Assembly: GCF_003665065.1 (NCBI RefSeq) | Contig: NZ_RCHR01000010.1 | Location: 20,778 to 84,777, forward strand | Direction: 5' to 3' | DNA from: Oceanobacillus piezotolerans | Lineage (GTDB): Bacteria; Bacillota; Bacilli; Bacillales; Amphibacillaceae | DNA length: 64,000 bases | Shown: positions 8,104 to 17,069 of the stretch, piece by piece | Numbering within the stretch: position 1 is the stretch's first letter | How the letters are laid out: each line of letters opens with the position of its first letter | Position numbers and translations under genes: made by a program | The notes under the pieces: model-generated | The model's database searches: none | The model's input: the letters and a program-made list of their open reading frames with translations, nothing else | What the model was told of the DNA's origin: nothing

Positions 8104-9885
8104 TTAATTACGTCCCAAATATTTCTCAAGGAAAGCAGCCACCATAGAGTAAACATAGATTTTATCGTCCGGCTTCACTAGGGTATGCCCCTCCCCTTCT
8201 ATACGATGAAATGTAACGGGATGTCCTCGTTGCTTCAGTTTATTGACGATTTGCTCCGACTCGCCGATGGGGACCCGCGGGTCATTTTCGCCATGGATGA
8301 CTAGAAGGGGAGCCGTAATTTCATCAGCATGATTAAGAGGATCAATCTGATTAAAAAAATCCCCGTCACGTTCAACAGTACCGTATTCAATTTCTCTAAG
8401 CCGCTTTCTCCAGGGACTGGTTGTTTGGATAAACGTCCGCAGGCTCGACATACCAACAATATCAACTGCAGCCGCCCATAAATGGGGATAATGACTGATC
8501 AAGGCAAGCGTTAAAAATCCTCCATAACTTCCTCCAAGGACAGCGATTTTACTCACATCAATATCTGGTTCTTGTCTGAGCCAATCCACTAGGGATATCA
8601 CATCTTTTACAGCATCCATGCGTTTTCTTACATCATCCAAATGGGTATACGTCTTTCCGTACCCTGTACTCCCGCGGAAATTAGGTATTGCTATACAATA
8701 GCCCTGGCTTAGTAAAAATTTCAAAAGTGGATTGTAGGACGCTCGGCTTTGACTTTCTGGTCCACCATGAAGATAGATGACAACCGGATGTTTCTTAGCA
8801 GCTGACTTTGGCTTATAATAAAAAAAAGGAATCTGAAGATCATCAAATGAACGATAGGATAGCAATCTAGGATAGGATATTCCTTCTATGAGAGGTTTGC
8901 TTTCATTCATTACTGGCTGGGCCTGAAGAGTTAAAAGATGAAGTGCCCATAGTTCTGACGGGTGCTTAGGTCCATTTAATTTAAAAAGCAGCATTTGTCG
9001 TTGAGGTAAGAAGGCAAGATTGGTAATGACCCCAATTGGTGTTTCCCATGTATAAAGAGTTCCTTGGTTCAAATCAAACAAGTATCCTTTTGAGATTCCA
9101 CCTTGATTCTCAGTAAAAGCAAACATGTTATTTTCCTTATTAAAGGCCAATCCTTCAAAATCCCAATTTCCCCGCAGCAGCCAGGTTAATTGTTTAGTGC
9201 GCAGATTAATACGTGCTAGTCCATAGAATTCACTATCTTTGTTGGACAATAGATATATATCTTCCCCGTTGTGACTGAAATGGATATTACGGTAGCTCGC
9301 TTCTCCTGAATGCTCTGTAATCCAGTCGATGTTTCCATTTAAAAGAGATAATATCCCTAAATCATGATCTAACGCGGAGTTTGTTCTTCTTACCAGTAAT
9401 GCATTTCCATTAGGAAACCATCTCACCACAGTAAACATTCCGTCTTCCGCAAACACTAGATGAGTTTCAAATGTCTCTAGACTCTGGATATAAATATCTA
9501 AAAATGCTGGGTTCCGTCGGTTACTGGACCAGGCAATCCATTTCCCGTCCGGAGAGCTTCCCCCATATAAATGAACATGTTCAGGCGAGTTGGTCAGTGG
9601 GATGAGCATACCATTTTCCTTGAGGAGAAATAATTGCTCCCTTTCATTTCCCGTCACATCCATCCCAATAATTAAATCCGAAGTGCCAGCAACATATTTT
9701 AAGAACGTAATTCCTTCCGATGAAAAAGATTGCTGCTCAGGTCTCCCTTGATCTAGATTCCACTTCTCTACTCTAGGCAATCCCATATAATCGACGATTA
9801 CACTTATTTGATTACAACTCGGTTCACAATCAAAATCTCTAACCGTACGTTGATTGACATAAGGGTCTGGAACCATTTTCATCAT
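8104..9885 (-). CDS. S9 family (prolyl oligopeptidase-like) serine peptidase
   Basis: About 593 residues from the start used here. The N-terminal part (about 350 residues) is a beta-propeller-like region with WD/TolB-type strands such as SPDGKWIAWSSNRRNP. The C-terminal part is an alpha/beta hydrolase with HGGPESQ (oxyanion region), the nucleophile elbow GGSYGGFLTL, the Asp in HGENDPRVP and the His in EGEGHTL. The family cleaves short peptides, often as acylaminoacyl- or dipeptidyl-peptidases; no signal peptide is seen. The start is uncertain: GGGAAGGA favours one of the clustered ATGs at 9885, 9882 or 9876, while an in-frame ATG at 9942 lacks a site. It lies between the rpsI-tail copy and the integrase-tail repeat, so it may be cargo of an old island. 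A link to the TOMM peptide is only speculation. Confidence 0.85.
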   Translation of the reverse strand: MMKMVPDPYVNQRTVRDFDCEPSCNQISVIVDYMGLPRVEKWNLDQGRPEQQSFSSEGITFLKYVAGTSDLIIGMDVTGNEREQLFLLKENGMLIPLTNSPEHVHLYGGSSPDGKWIAWSSNRRNPAFLDIYIQSLETFETHLVFAEDGMFTVVRWFPNGNALLVRRTNSALDHDLGILSLLNGNIDWITEHSGEASYRNIHFSHNGEDIYLLSNKDSEFYGLARINLRTKQLTWLLRGNWDFEGLAFNKENNMFAFTENQGGISKGYLFDLNQGTLYTWETPIGVITNLAFLPQRQMLLFKLNGPKHPSELWALHLLTLQAQPVMNESKPLIEGISYPRLLSYRSFDDLQIPFFYYKPKSAAKKHPVVIYLHGGPESQSRASYNPLLKFLLSQGYCIAIPNFRGSTGYGKTYTHLDDVRKRMDAVKDVISLVDWLRQEPDIDVSKIAVLGGSYGGFLTLALISHYPHLWAAAVDIVGMSSLRTFIQTTSPWRKRLREIEYGTVERDGDFFNQIDPLNHADEITAPLLVIHGENDPRVPIGESEQIVNKLKQRGHPVTFHRIEGEGHTLVKPDDKIYVYSMVAAFLEKYLGRN

Positions 9886-10131
9886 TTCCTTCCCACCCAT
9901 TTCTCTAGTTTGTGAAAACAACTTGGCGTTATTATGAAACAATCTTAATATAATAAGACGCTCAGATTCATTATATTTAGGCAGGGTGGGCAGTATGCAT
10001 GACGTAGAAATGAATCAATACATCAATTTTAGAAGAAGTACATCTAAAAATAGTACGATTGTAACAATAGTGCTATATATCTTATTAATTAAAATCTATC
10101 AACACAACTATTTAAGATTGCTAAAGCAGCA

Positions 10132-10188
10132 ACATTCCAGTAATAAACTATAATATAGGGTCAGCTGTAGTCTCAAACAATTTACAGG
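10132..10188 (+). repeat. 57-bp direct repeat, copy 1 (integrase-tail scar)
   Basis: It matches 12288-12344 at 52 of 57 positions, in the same orientation. It begins with the codons ACA TTC CAG TAA, the same last codons (T-F-Q-stop) as the integrase remnant at 12299, and continues through shared non-coding sequence ending TTTACAGG. Confidence 0.85.
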
Positions 10189-10321
10189 TAAAAGATGCTT
10201 ATGTTTCTAACCTTTGTTATAAAACATAGAATTCATGCTGTTAATAGCATCATTATGATAATCTATTAGATTTATTTTTCTTATTTTAATAAAAAGGGAT
10301 TGTATTATAATTTATTATAAT

Positions 10322-10351
10322 TTATAATTCAGATAATATTCTGAATTATAA
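10322..10351 (+). promoter_or_regulatory. 11-bp palindrome upstream of the symporter
   Basis: TTATAATTCAG and CTGAATTATAA form a perfect 11-bp inverted repeat around 8 bases. It ends right at the ribosome site AAAGGGGTGA. It could be an operator or a 5' mRNA hairpin limiting translation. No T-run follows, so a terminator is unlikely. Confidence 0.6.
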
Positions 10352-10364
10352 AAGGGGTGATTTT

Positions 10365-11843
10365 TTGTTTAATCAAATTATAGACACTATTAACGGCTGG
10401 CTATGGAGTCCTTTATTGGTGGGTTTCATTGTAGTAACTGGTTTGTATTTTAGTTTTCGCACCAGATTCCTACAGATTCGCCATATTAAGGAAATGATAA
10501 AACTAGTAACTACGGGGAAGGGTTCCGATGCAGGGGTTTCTCCATTCCAGGCATTAGCGATATCTTTATCGGGTCGTATTGGCGTAGGTAACATCGCTGG
10601 AACCGCAACAGGTATTGCTTTTGGAGGACCTGGTGCTGTCTTTTGGATGTGGGTCATTACCTTTATCGGTGCAGCGTCAGCTTTCGTAGAGTCAACTCTT
10701 GCTCAGATCTATAAGGAAAAGCAAGATGGTCAGTATCGCGGGGGTCCTGCATTCTACATTGAAAAAGGACTTGGCTGGAAATGGTTTGCGGTCATTTTCG
10801 CAGGCGCAACTCTGCTTGCAATGTCTTTCTTAATGCCAGGTATACAGGCAAATGCAATAGGAGATAGTGTGCATAACGCTTTTGGTCTTGATACAACAAT
10901 TACTGGCCTAATTCTTATCGCACTTGTTGGTTTTACTATCTTTGGTGGTGTTAAGCGTATTGCTAAGGTTGCAGAATTGGTCGTTCCTTTCATGGCAGCT
11001 GCTTATGTGTTACTTGCACTTGTAATCATAGGTAGCAATTTTGTAGATATTCCAGCTGTATTTGCGTTAATCTTTAAAAGCGCTTTCGGAGCAGAAGAAT
11101 TATTTGGTGGTATTATCGGTTCAGCTATTATGTGGGGGGTAAAGCGTGGTCTATATGCCAATGAAGCCGGTCAGGGTACAGGTGCTCACCCAGCAGCGGC
11201 GGCGGAAGTGTCTCATCCCGTTAAACAAGGTCTTGTGCAATCATTCTCCATTTATTTAGATGTATTCTTAGTTGTAACAGCAACTGCTATGATGATTTTA
11301 TTTACAAGTTCTTACAATGTAATTGATGAAAATACTGGGCAAACCATTACTGAAAACCTTCAAGGAGTTGAACCAGGCCCTGGTTACACTCAAGCGGCAG
11401 TTGATACAGTCATCCCAGGGTTCGGATCAGGATTTATTGCTATTGCAATATTCCTCTTTGCCTTTACAACCATTTACGCTTATTACTATATCGCAGAGAC
11501 TAACCTTGCCTATCTAGTACGTGGCAGATTTAGAAATATTGCTTTCTTTTTACTGAAACTACTTCTTTTATTCTCTATTTTCCTTGGATCTGTAAGTACT
11601 TCAACAGCAGCATGGGCATTGGGTGATATTGGACTTGGAATTATGGTTTGGCTGAACTTAATTGCAATTCTATTGTTATTTAAACCAGCAAATATCGCTT
11701 TAAAGGATTACGAAGAGCAGCTTAAGCAAGGTAAAGATCCAGAATTCAACTCATCTAAATATGGAATTAAGAATGCTGATTTCTGGAAAAATGGTTATGA
11801 AAGTCCGGATAAAAAAGATAAAGATGTTGATAAAATATCATAA
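10365..11843 (+). CDS. Sodium/alanine (or glycine) symporter, AGCS family
   Basis: This 492-residue integral membrane protein has about ten hydrophobic segments. The family signatures are clear: GRIGVGNIAGTATGIAFGGP near residue 70-90, GGVKRIAKVAELVVPFMA, and MWGVKRGLYANEAGQGTGAHPAAAAE. Members import alanine, glycine or glutamine with Na+; the substrate cannot be fixed here. It starts with TTG, placed by AAAGGGGTGA 4 bases upstream, and the frame then reads FNQIIDTINGWLWSP, a normal AGCS N-terminus. The C-terminal tail is short and charged. It stands alone on the plus strand, between two copies of the integrase-tail repeat. Confidence 0.93.
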   Translation: MFNQIIDTINGWLWSPLLVGFIVVTGLYFSFRTRFLQIRHIKEMIKLVTTGKGSDAGVSPFQALAISLSGRIGVGNIAGTATGIAFGGPGAVFWMWVITFIGAASAFVESTLAQIYKEKQDGQYRGGPAFYIEKGLGWKWFAVIFAGATLLAMSFLMPGIQANAIGDSVHNAFGLDTTITGLILIALVGFTIFGGVKRIAKVAELVVPFMAAAYVLLALVIIGSNFVDIPAVFALIFKSAFGAEELFGGIIGSAIMWGVKRGLYANEAGQGTGAHPAAAAEVSHPVKQGLVQSFSIYLDVFLVVTATAMMILFTSSYNVIDENTGQTITENLQGVEPGPGYTQAAVDTVIPGFGSGFIAIAIFLFAFTTIYAYYYIAETNLAYLVRGRFRNIAFFLLKLLLLFSIFLGSVSTSTAAWALGDIGLGIMVWLNLIAILLLFKPANIALKDYEEQLKQGKDPEFNSSKYGIKNADFWKNGYESPDKKDKDVDKIS

Positions 11844-11893
11844 ATTGAACTACTATCCGTGTATGGTTCCTTTGGATAGTTAGTTACGTTAGG

Positions 11894-11923
11894 AAAGCAC
11901 CAGCTTTAGCTATCTGGTGCTTT
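11894..11923 (+). terminator. Terminator of the symporter gene
   Basis: A 10-bp perfect stem AAAGCACCAG/CTGGTGCTTT with a 10-base loop is followed by TATTATTATT. Confidence 0.85.
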
Positions 11924-12200
11924 TATTATTATTACTAAATTTTATCAAATATTATAATCAAGACGTACATAAAGTGATGATGCAAAGCAGTCATGTAGTA
12001 TATATAAAGAAATTTATTAATACGGCTATATATGGAAACACAGAATCTCATGAAATTTTAGTAGAAAACTATCAAATTAAAGAAATAGGAAATAATATTG
12101 CCGCCATATGTTGATTCTTAATTAACTTAGATTATCTCTTTTCAAGTCTAGTACGGAGGAAATGCAAATTTTCTACGGTGTCAGTCCCCCACTTCTATGA
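11924..12200. other. AT-rich spacer, no gene recognised
   Basis: The gap from the symporter to rpsI is 555 bases. This part holds only a short low-complexity frame (11917-12114) that I do not accept as a gene. The rest of the gap is the integrase remnant, the repeat and the rpsI terminator, listed separately. Confidence 0.5.
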
Positions 12201-12299
12201 AGAGTTAATGCAAGTCATACCGATAGTAAAACCATGAGGCATATTTACACTCATGTGACCGATAAAGCGAAGGAGAAGACAGCAGAGACATTCCAATAA
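12201..12299 (+). pseudogene. C-terminal remnant of a tyrosine (phage-type) integrase
   Basis: From 12213 the frame reads SHTDSKTMRHIYTHVTD, then KAKEKTAETFQ and a stop at 12297-12299. This matches the end of phage/ICE integrases: the GH(T/S)...KTT motif region and the IYTHV box holding the catalytic Tyr, followed by the charged tail. The frame is closed by a stop just upstream (12198-12200), and no start or catalytic Arg region is found, so only the last 30 or so codons survive. It points toward rpsI and ends 100 bases from the rpsI stop, the place expected for the integrase of an element inserted at the rpsI 3' end. Confidence 0.8.
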
Positions 12300-12344
12300 T
12301 AAACTATAATATAGGTTGAGTTGTAGTCTCAGACAATTTACAGG
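12288..12344 (+). repeat. 57-bp direct repeat, copy 2 (integrase tail)
   Basis: It overlaps the last codons of the integrase remnant and runs to the edge of the rpsI terminator. It pairs with copy 1 at 10132-10188. Confidence 0.85.
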
Positions 12345-12384
12345 CAATAAAAAAGACCCTTTCCACATAAGTGAAAAGAGCCTT
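12345..12384 (-). terminator. Terminator of the rplM-rpsI operon
   Basis: On the minus strand GGCTCTTTTCAC pairs with GTGGAAAGGGTC (with G-T pairs) around a 4-base loop, followed by TTTTTTATTG. Confidence 0.85.
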
Positions 12385-12398
12385 GAAACGTAGATATA

Positions 12399-12791
12399 TT
12401 AACGTTTTGAGAACTGAGGTGCACGACGTGCGCCTTTAAGACCGTATTTCTTACGTTCTTTCATACGAGGGTCACGAGTTAAGAATCCAGCACGTTTAAG
12501 AGTTGTGCGGTATTCAGGATCTGCCTCAAGAAGTGCACGAGCGATTCCATGACGGATAGCACCAGCTTGACCAGTGAAACCTCCACCATGAACGTTTACT
12601 AATACGTCATATGTTCCTTCTGTTTCTGTAGCAGCTAAAGGCTGGTTAAGAATAAGAAGTTGAGTTTCATATGGGAAATACTCTCTTGCATCACGACCAT
12701 TAACTTTTACATTACCTGATCCTGGTACTAGACGTACACGAGCAGTTGATTTTTTACGACGACCTGTTCCGTAGTATTGTACTTGTGCCAA
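12399..12791 (-). CDS. rpsI: 30S ribosomal protein S9
   Basis: 130 residues, the normal length. The C-terminal tail [16 protein letters not shown] is the long basic arm whose last Lys-Arg reaches the P-site tRNA. The start is TTG at 12791, with AAAGGAGGT 6 bases upstream ([15 protein letters not shown]); the upstream in-frame ATG at 12812 lies before the ribosome site. It follows rplM by 21 bases. Its 3' end is duplicated at 7.8 kb. Confidence 0.97.
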   Translation of the reverse strand: MAQVQYYGTGRRKKSTARVRLVPGSGNVKVNGRDAREYFPYETQLLILNQPLAATETEGTYDVLVNVHGGGFTGQAGAIRHGIARALLEADPEYRTTLKRAGFLTRDPRMKERKKYGLKGARRAPQFSKR

Positions 12792-12812
12792 AATGTTTAC
12801 CTCCTTTTTCAA

Positions 12813-13250
12813 TTACCCACGAAGTTCGTAAACTTCTGGTTTTTGTGCTTGATGATTGTGTTCAGCGCCTCTGAATACGTGTAATTTTTTCGCCATTCTG
12901 CGGCCTAGAGGTCCTTTAGGAAGCATACCTTTAATTGTAGTTTCCAACATTTCCTCTGTATATTTAGTAAGCATTTCGCTTGCATTACGAGCTCTAAGTC
13001 CACCTGGGTGTCCTGAGTGGTTGTAATACATCTTGTCGTTTAATTTGTTACCTGTTAATTCAATTTTTTCAGCGTTGATAATAATTACGTGATCTCCAGT
13101 ATCAGCGTGTGGAGTGTAAGTTGGTTTGTGTTTTCCACGAAGGATAGATGCAACTTCACTAGCTAAACGACCTAAACGTTGGCCTTCAGCATCCACAACT
13201 AACCATTTGCGTTCAATATTGTTTTCATTCGCCATGAACGTTGTGCGCAT
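12813..13250 (-). CDS. rplM: 50S ribosomal protein L13
   Basis: 145 residues starting [16 protein letters not shown], as in Bacillus L13. The start at 13250 has GGAGGG 7 bases upstream; the longer frame from 13310 would run into the leader. Core motifs include HTGDHVI-like [15 protein letters not shown] and [12 protein letters not shown]. It is the first gene of the L13-S9 operon, behind a promoter and an L13-type leader. Confidence 0.97.
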   Translation of the reverse strand: MRTTFMANENNIERKWLVVDAEGQRLGRLASEVASILRGKHKPTYTPHADTGDHVIIINAEKIELTGNKLNDKMYYNHSGHPGGLRARNASEMLTKYTEEMLETTIKGMLPKGPLGRRMAKKLHVFRGAEHNHQAQKPEVYELRG

Positions 13251-13356
13251 GTTTTTTCCCTCCAAATTTAAATAAATCGTTTCAAATCTATTGTTATTCT
13301 TATTCAACATAATTAGTTTCCGGGGCTAATCATGGTTTTTAAGAAATAAAATGCCA
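13251..13356 (-). promoter_or_regulatory. L13-type leader RNA upstream of rplM
   Basis: The transcript between the promoter and rplM is about 105 bases. It contains the hairpin ATTAG-CCCCGGAAA-CTAAT, the kind of structure of the L13 leader found in Firmicutes, which is thought to let L13 control its own operon. Assigned from position and the hairpin, without a covariance search. Confidence 0.65.
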
Positions 13357-13362
13357 TGTATC

Positions 13363-13392
13363 ATAATATAACATTTTAGATGTAAATGTCAA
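13363..13392 (-). promoter_or_regulatory. Vegetative promoter of rplM-rpsI
   Basis: The -35 box TTGACA (13387-13392) is perfect. The -10 is TATATT (13365-13370, 16-base spacer) or TATTAT (13363-13368, 18-base spacer). Confidence 0.75.
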
Positions 13393-13437
13393 GGTTATCC
13401 TTCATTATTCTTCGTTTTTCTTTCATAGAAGAAATGA

Positions 13438-14208
13438 TTATGATGGATTTATTTCCTCCTGATCATCATAAGTGACCTTCCATAGGTAAAGACCTTGCGG
13501 AGCAATAGTCTTTCCGGCAAGTGATCTATCTTTTTTCTCTATCATTTTTGGAATGTCTTCTGGCTTTCGCCTGCCTTGACCAATATCTAATAGAACACTT
13601 ACCATGATTCGAACCATATTATATAGAAATCCGCTTCCCCGGAAAACGAAGGTCAGCTTGTCTCCTTGTCTAATGCAATTTGCTTCATAGATGGTTCTCA
13701 CTTTGGTTCCCTTTACGGTTGATTTGGCAGATGATAAGGTTGTAAAGTCATGTGTTCCTTCCAAATAACGACAAGCTTCTAAAATTTTATCTATATCAAT
13801 TTCATATGGAAAGTGATAGCTATAATTACGGTTAAATACGTCTGTGTCTGGGCGGTTTAATACGATATAATGGTATTCCTTCTGGGACACACCATAACGC
13901 GCGTGAAACGCGCTAGAAACGCGTTTAACATCTATGATATATATATCATCAGGCAGTTGGGTATTCAAAGCTTGCTTCCACCCTTCAGAAGGAATGGATA
14001 AGATGCTATCAAAGTGAATCACTTGCCCTTTTGCATGCACTCCGCTGTCTGTTCGCCCTGATGCCACTGTCTTTATCTTGGATCCTTTATGCACCCGTGA
14101 TAGAGCCTTTTCCAGCTCTCCTTGGACGGTTCGCTTATTCGGTTGTATTTGAAACCCATGAAATAGGGTTCCATCATATTGAATCGTACACTTTATTCTT
14201 TCACCCAT
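13438..14208 (-). CDS. truA: tRNA pseudouridine(38-40) synthase TruA
   Basis: 256 residues. The catalytic Asp lies in GRTDSGVHAKGQVIHF (D54), and the N-terminal YDGTLFHGFQIQPNKRTVQGELEKAL is typical. It makes pseudouridine at positions 38-40 of the anticodon arm of many tRNAs. It starts 17 bases after ecfT, so it is the last gene of the ECF operon. The 187 bases to rplM carry a separate promoter, so truA and rplM are separate units. Confidence 0.96.
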   Translation of the reverse strand: MGERIKCTIQYDGTLFHGFQIQPNKRTVQGELEKALSRVHKGSKIKTVASGRTDSGVHAKGQVIHFDSILSIPSEGWKQALNTQLPDDIYIIDVKRVSSAFHARYGVSQKEYHYIVLNRPDTDVFNRNYSYHFPYEIDIDKILEACRYLEGTHDFTTLSSAKSTVKGTKVRTIYEANCIRQGDKLTFVFRGSGFLYNMVRIMVSVLLDIGQGRRKPEDIPKMIEKKDRSLAGKTIAPQGLYLWKVTYDDQEEINPS

Positions 14209-14225
14209 TGCTTGCTTCCCTTTTC

Positions 14226-15026
14226 TTATCCATATGTTCTTGTTAAAAATAGCCCTGCAATTACGGCAATAAATACGAGATATACCATAATATCTATTTT
14301 TCCTATTTGTAATTGTCTAAGCTTTGATCTTCCATAGCCACCTTGATAGCCACGGGCCTCCATTGCCATAGCAAGCTCTTCAGCCCGTTTAAAAGCACTC
14401 ACAAATAAAGGAACCAATAATGGAACAACCGCTTTGATCCTTGCCTTAATAGGCCCATTTTTAAAATCTACTCCACGTGAGGCTTGTGCCTTCGAAATCT
14501 TTTCGGTTTCTTGCATTAACGTTGGAATAAACCTTAGTGAGATAGACATCATAAGTGCTAGCTCGTGGACAGGAAATTTCACTTTATTCAGTGGCCTTAG
14601 CATATCCTCTATCGCATCGGTTATTTCCATTGGCGTAGTTGTTAATGTTAGTAAAGAAGTAACCAATATTAATAGAAAGAAACGTACGGATATAGCGAGT
14701 CCCTGCATTACTCCACCAGTATAAAACTCAAAAATCCAGAAATCAAAAAATAATTCTCCTTCTTTTGTTACAAATAAGTGCAAAATAAAGGTGAAGGCAA
14801 CAAGGAACCAAATTGGCGTTAATCCCTTTGCAATAAATTGAAGAGGCACTTTAGATAGGAAAACACTGAGTGCCGCAAAAACTACCAGTAAACCATAGCT
14901 TGTTACATTATTTGCAAAGAACACAATAAAGATAAAGAAAAAGATAATCGTGATTTTCGTCCGTGGGTCCATTCTGTGTATAATAGAATCTCCGGGGACA
15001 TACTGACCAATGATAATGGAATTCAT
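14226..15026 (-). CDS. ecfT: ECF transporter transmembrane component EcfT
   Basis: 266 residues with about five to six membrane segments. The two Ala-Arg-Gly-type coupling motifs are seen as [10 protein letters not shown] and [10 protein letters not shown] in the cytosolic loops, where they contact the ATPases. It forms the shared energy-coupling module that serves many vitamin-binding S components encoded elsewhere. The start overlaps the ecfA2 stop by 4 bases. Confidence 0.95.
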   Translation of the reverse strand: MNSIIIGQYVPGDSIIHRMDPRTKITIIFFFIFIVFFANNVTSYGLLVVFAALSVFLSKVPLQFIAKGLTPIWFLVAFTFILHLFVTKEGELFFDFWIFEFYTGGVMQGLAISVRFFLLILVTSLLTLTTTPMEITDAIEDMLRPLNKVKFPVHELALMMSISLRFIPTLMQETEKISKAQASRGVDFKNGPIKARIKAVVPLLVPLFVSAFKRAEELAMAMEARGYQGGYGRSKLRQLQIGKIDIMVYLVFIAVIAGLFLTRTYG

Positions 15027-15892
15027 TTTTCTTCATCTCCCTTTAACACTTGTTGAATCGATCTCGCAAGCTCTTTTTCTGACTGCTTTTGAAATGGAAT
15101 CGAGGTATGAAATTTCTGGTTAAAGGCTGTTAGAAATTGGACGATTTCAGGAACATCCAGTTGCACTTTTTGAAGGGCTTCCTTTTGCGTAAAGACTTCC
15201 TCTGGCCTTCCCTCCATATATTTAGCACCTTTATTCAAGATAATCACATAGTCTGCGTATTTTAATGCATCCTCCATACTATGTGTAACTAATACAGTTG
15301 TTAGCCCCTCTTCCCTGTGTAGTTGATAGAACATATCCATCATTTCCTTCTGTCCACGAGGATCGAGGCCAGCAGTTGGTTCATCCAGTACTAATACTTC
15401 TGGGCTCACCGCTAAAACGCCTGCAATTGCTACTCTTCTCATTTGCCCTCCACTTAATTCAAATGGAGAACGTTTTAATAATTCCGGAGACAGTCCAACA
15501 GCACGGCTCGCCTTTTCTATCCTTTTCTTAATGTCACTCTCCGGGACTCCAAAGTTTTCTGGACCAAATGCAATATCCTTTTCGACTGTTTCTTCAAACA
15601 ATTGATGCTCAGGATATTGGAAAACCACGCCAACTTTACTGCGAAGTTCCTTTAGGTCAGAAGGTTTATGCTCCCTCGAAAGACGGTAATCACCAATCGT
15701 TACCTCTCCTTCTGTAGGAACCTGCAATCCGTTTAAGTGACTAAGTAAAGTAGATTTACCTGAACCTGTATGGCCGATAATGGCAACAAATGACCCCGAT
15801 TTAACATGGAATGACATATTCTCGAGTGCTGTATGTTCAAATGGTGTGTTTGGTTGATAGGTATAGGTTACGTTCTTAAATGTAATGTCCAT
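15023..15892 (-). CDS. ecfA2: ECF transporter ATPase EcfA2
   Basis: 289 residues. Walker A is GHTGSGKST, the signature is [16 protein letters not shown], Walker B is [12 protein letters not shown] and the switch His is in LVTHSMEDA. It pairs with EcfA1 to drive vitamin uptake. It begins 25 bases inside the end of ecfA1, a sign of coupled translation of the two ATPases. Confidence 0.95.
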   Translation of the reverse strand: MDITFKNVTYTYQPNTPFEHTALENMSFHVKSGSFVAIIGHTGSGKSTLLSHLNGLQVPTEGEVTIGDYRLSREHKPSDLKELRSKVGVVFQYPEHQLFEETVEKDIAFGPENFGVPESDIKKRIEKASRAVGLSPELLKRSPFELSGGQMRRVAIAGVLAVSPEVLVLDEPTAGLDPRGQKEMMDMFYQLHREEGLTTVLVTHSMEDALKYADYVIILNKGAKYMEGRPEEVFTQKEALQKVQLDVPEIVQFLTAFNQKFHTSIPFQKQSEKELARSIQQVLKGDEEK

Positions 15893-16710
15893 AGGTCCTC
15901 CAACAACTCTCCGTGGTTTAATGGCTCCTTAGGCAATGGAATTCCATATTGTTTAAGTTCATCTGCAAGAATTGCAACAAACGGTACGTCCAGGCCAATT
16001 TCTCGTAAAGCCTCTTTTTTTGTAAAGATGTCACGAGGTTTTGCTTCATCCCATACTTGTCCATTGTTCATAACAATGACTCGGTCGGCTTGTACAATCT
16101 CTTCTAGATCATGAGTAATGGTTATTAGGGCAAAATTTCTTTCATCCAGTATACTTGATACTGTCTGCATAATTTCCTTCCGGCCATTTGGGTCTAGCAT
16201 GGCTGTAGCCTCATCCAGAATCAATACCTTTGGTGAGATTGCTAGTACACTAGCTATCGCCACTCGTTGCTTTTGCCCACCTGAAAGTCTATGTGGCTCG
16301 GTCAGCCGATAGTCTGACATACCAACTGCTTTAAGAGTCTCATCGATTCTTTTAATCATTTCTTCTCTTGGTATCCCACGGTTTTCCATTCCAAATGCAA
16401 CATCATCCTGTACCGTTGCACCAACAAACTGATTATCTGGATTTTGAAAGACCATTCCGACTTCTTTGCGAATTTCCCAGACTGATTCCTCATCTACCTT
16501 CTTACCAGAGATAAGAATTTCACCCTTTTGCGGGAAAAGTAATCCATTAATTAATTTAGCAATGGTGGATTTACCAGAACCATTATGGCCGATAATAGCA
16601 ACCCATTCATCTTCTTCTATAGTAAAAGATACATTATCAAGCACCCAGGGGGCTTTATCATTATAACGAAATGAAACGTTTTTAAATTGTATTAACGGCT
16701 TGTTTTCCAT
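15868..16710 (-). CDS. ecfA1: ECF transporter ATPase EcfA1
   Basis: 280 residues. Walker A is GHNGSGKST, the signature is [16 protein letters not shown], Walker B is [12 protein letters not shown] (Ala in place of the usual Pro, as in this subfamily) and the switch is ITHDLEE. It is the first gene of the ecfA1-ecfA2-ecfT-truA operon and starts 359 bases after rplQ. Confidence 0.95.
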   Translation of the reverse strand: MENKPLIQFKNVSFRYNDKAPWVLDNVSFTIEEDEWVAIIGHNGSGKSTIAKLINGLLFPQKGEILISGKKVDEESVWEIRKEVGMVFQNPDNQFVGATVQDDVAFGMENRGIPREEMIKRIDETLKAVGMSDYRLTEPHRLSGGQKQRVAIASVLAISPKVLILDEATAMLDPNGRKEIMQTVSSILDERNFALITITHDLEEIVQADRVIVMNNGQVWDEAKPRDIFTKKEALREIGLDVPFVAILADELKQYGIPLPKEPLNHGELLEDLWTLHLRT

Positions 16711-17069
16711 GCTATATCCCCCTTATGCAATCGTTTCCCGCTAACTGACTGGCCAGCCAATTAGATTTGACATGACCTGCACCTATGCCTTACTCGGCGC
16801 AAAGTTGCAAAGATGTAAAACAAAAGATATCTTGACCGATTTAAAGAGCTCCCACTAAGTGAGTTTACTTTAATATTCAATATAGCATAATTCTCTTATA
16901 TTTCTAATGAAAGATTCTTCCCTCTGCAAATATAAAATCGGCATTCACATACTGCGAATGCCGAGCCAATTCTTTATGAAATCGAATAGAGAAATGGCTT
17001 ATTAAGCAAAAAAGGGCTTGGATTCATCTCGAGAGAGTTTGAGTCCTGCCCTTGCCGCAACAATCTTCA
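16711..17069. other. Spacer between rplQ and ecfA1 (with terminator)
   Basis: Next to rplQ there is an imperfect GGGC-rich hairpin (about 17007-17063) and then a clear terminator at 16939-16964. The remainder should hold the ecfA1 promoter; AT-rich boxes occur near 16870-16900 but none is convincing. No gene seen. Confidence 0.55.
16939..16964 (-). terminator. Terminator of the alpha operon (after rplQ)
   Basis: TCGGCATTC pairs with GAATGCCGA, with an 8-base loop, and is followed on the minus strand by TTTTATA. This marks the end of the ribosomal superoperon. Confidence 0.75.

Larger units (their letters stand above)
9943..10364. other. Divergent intergenic region between peptidase and symporter
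   Basis: This AT-rich spacer holds the start regions of two divergent genes. It contains one copy of the 57-bp integrase-tail repeat (10132-10188) and a long palindrome just before the symporter (10322-10351). Several TATAAT-like strings occur at about 10309-10325, but no single promoter stands out. Confidence 0.5.

Noticed and set aside
11917..12114. 65-residue frame after the symporter
   Set aside because: Starts inside the terminator, low-complexity start, no ribosome site and no recognised family.
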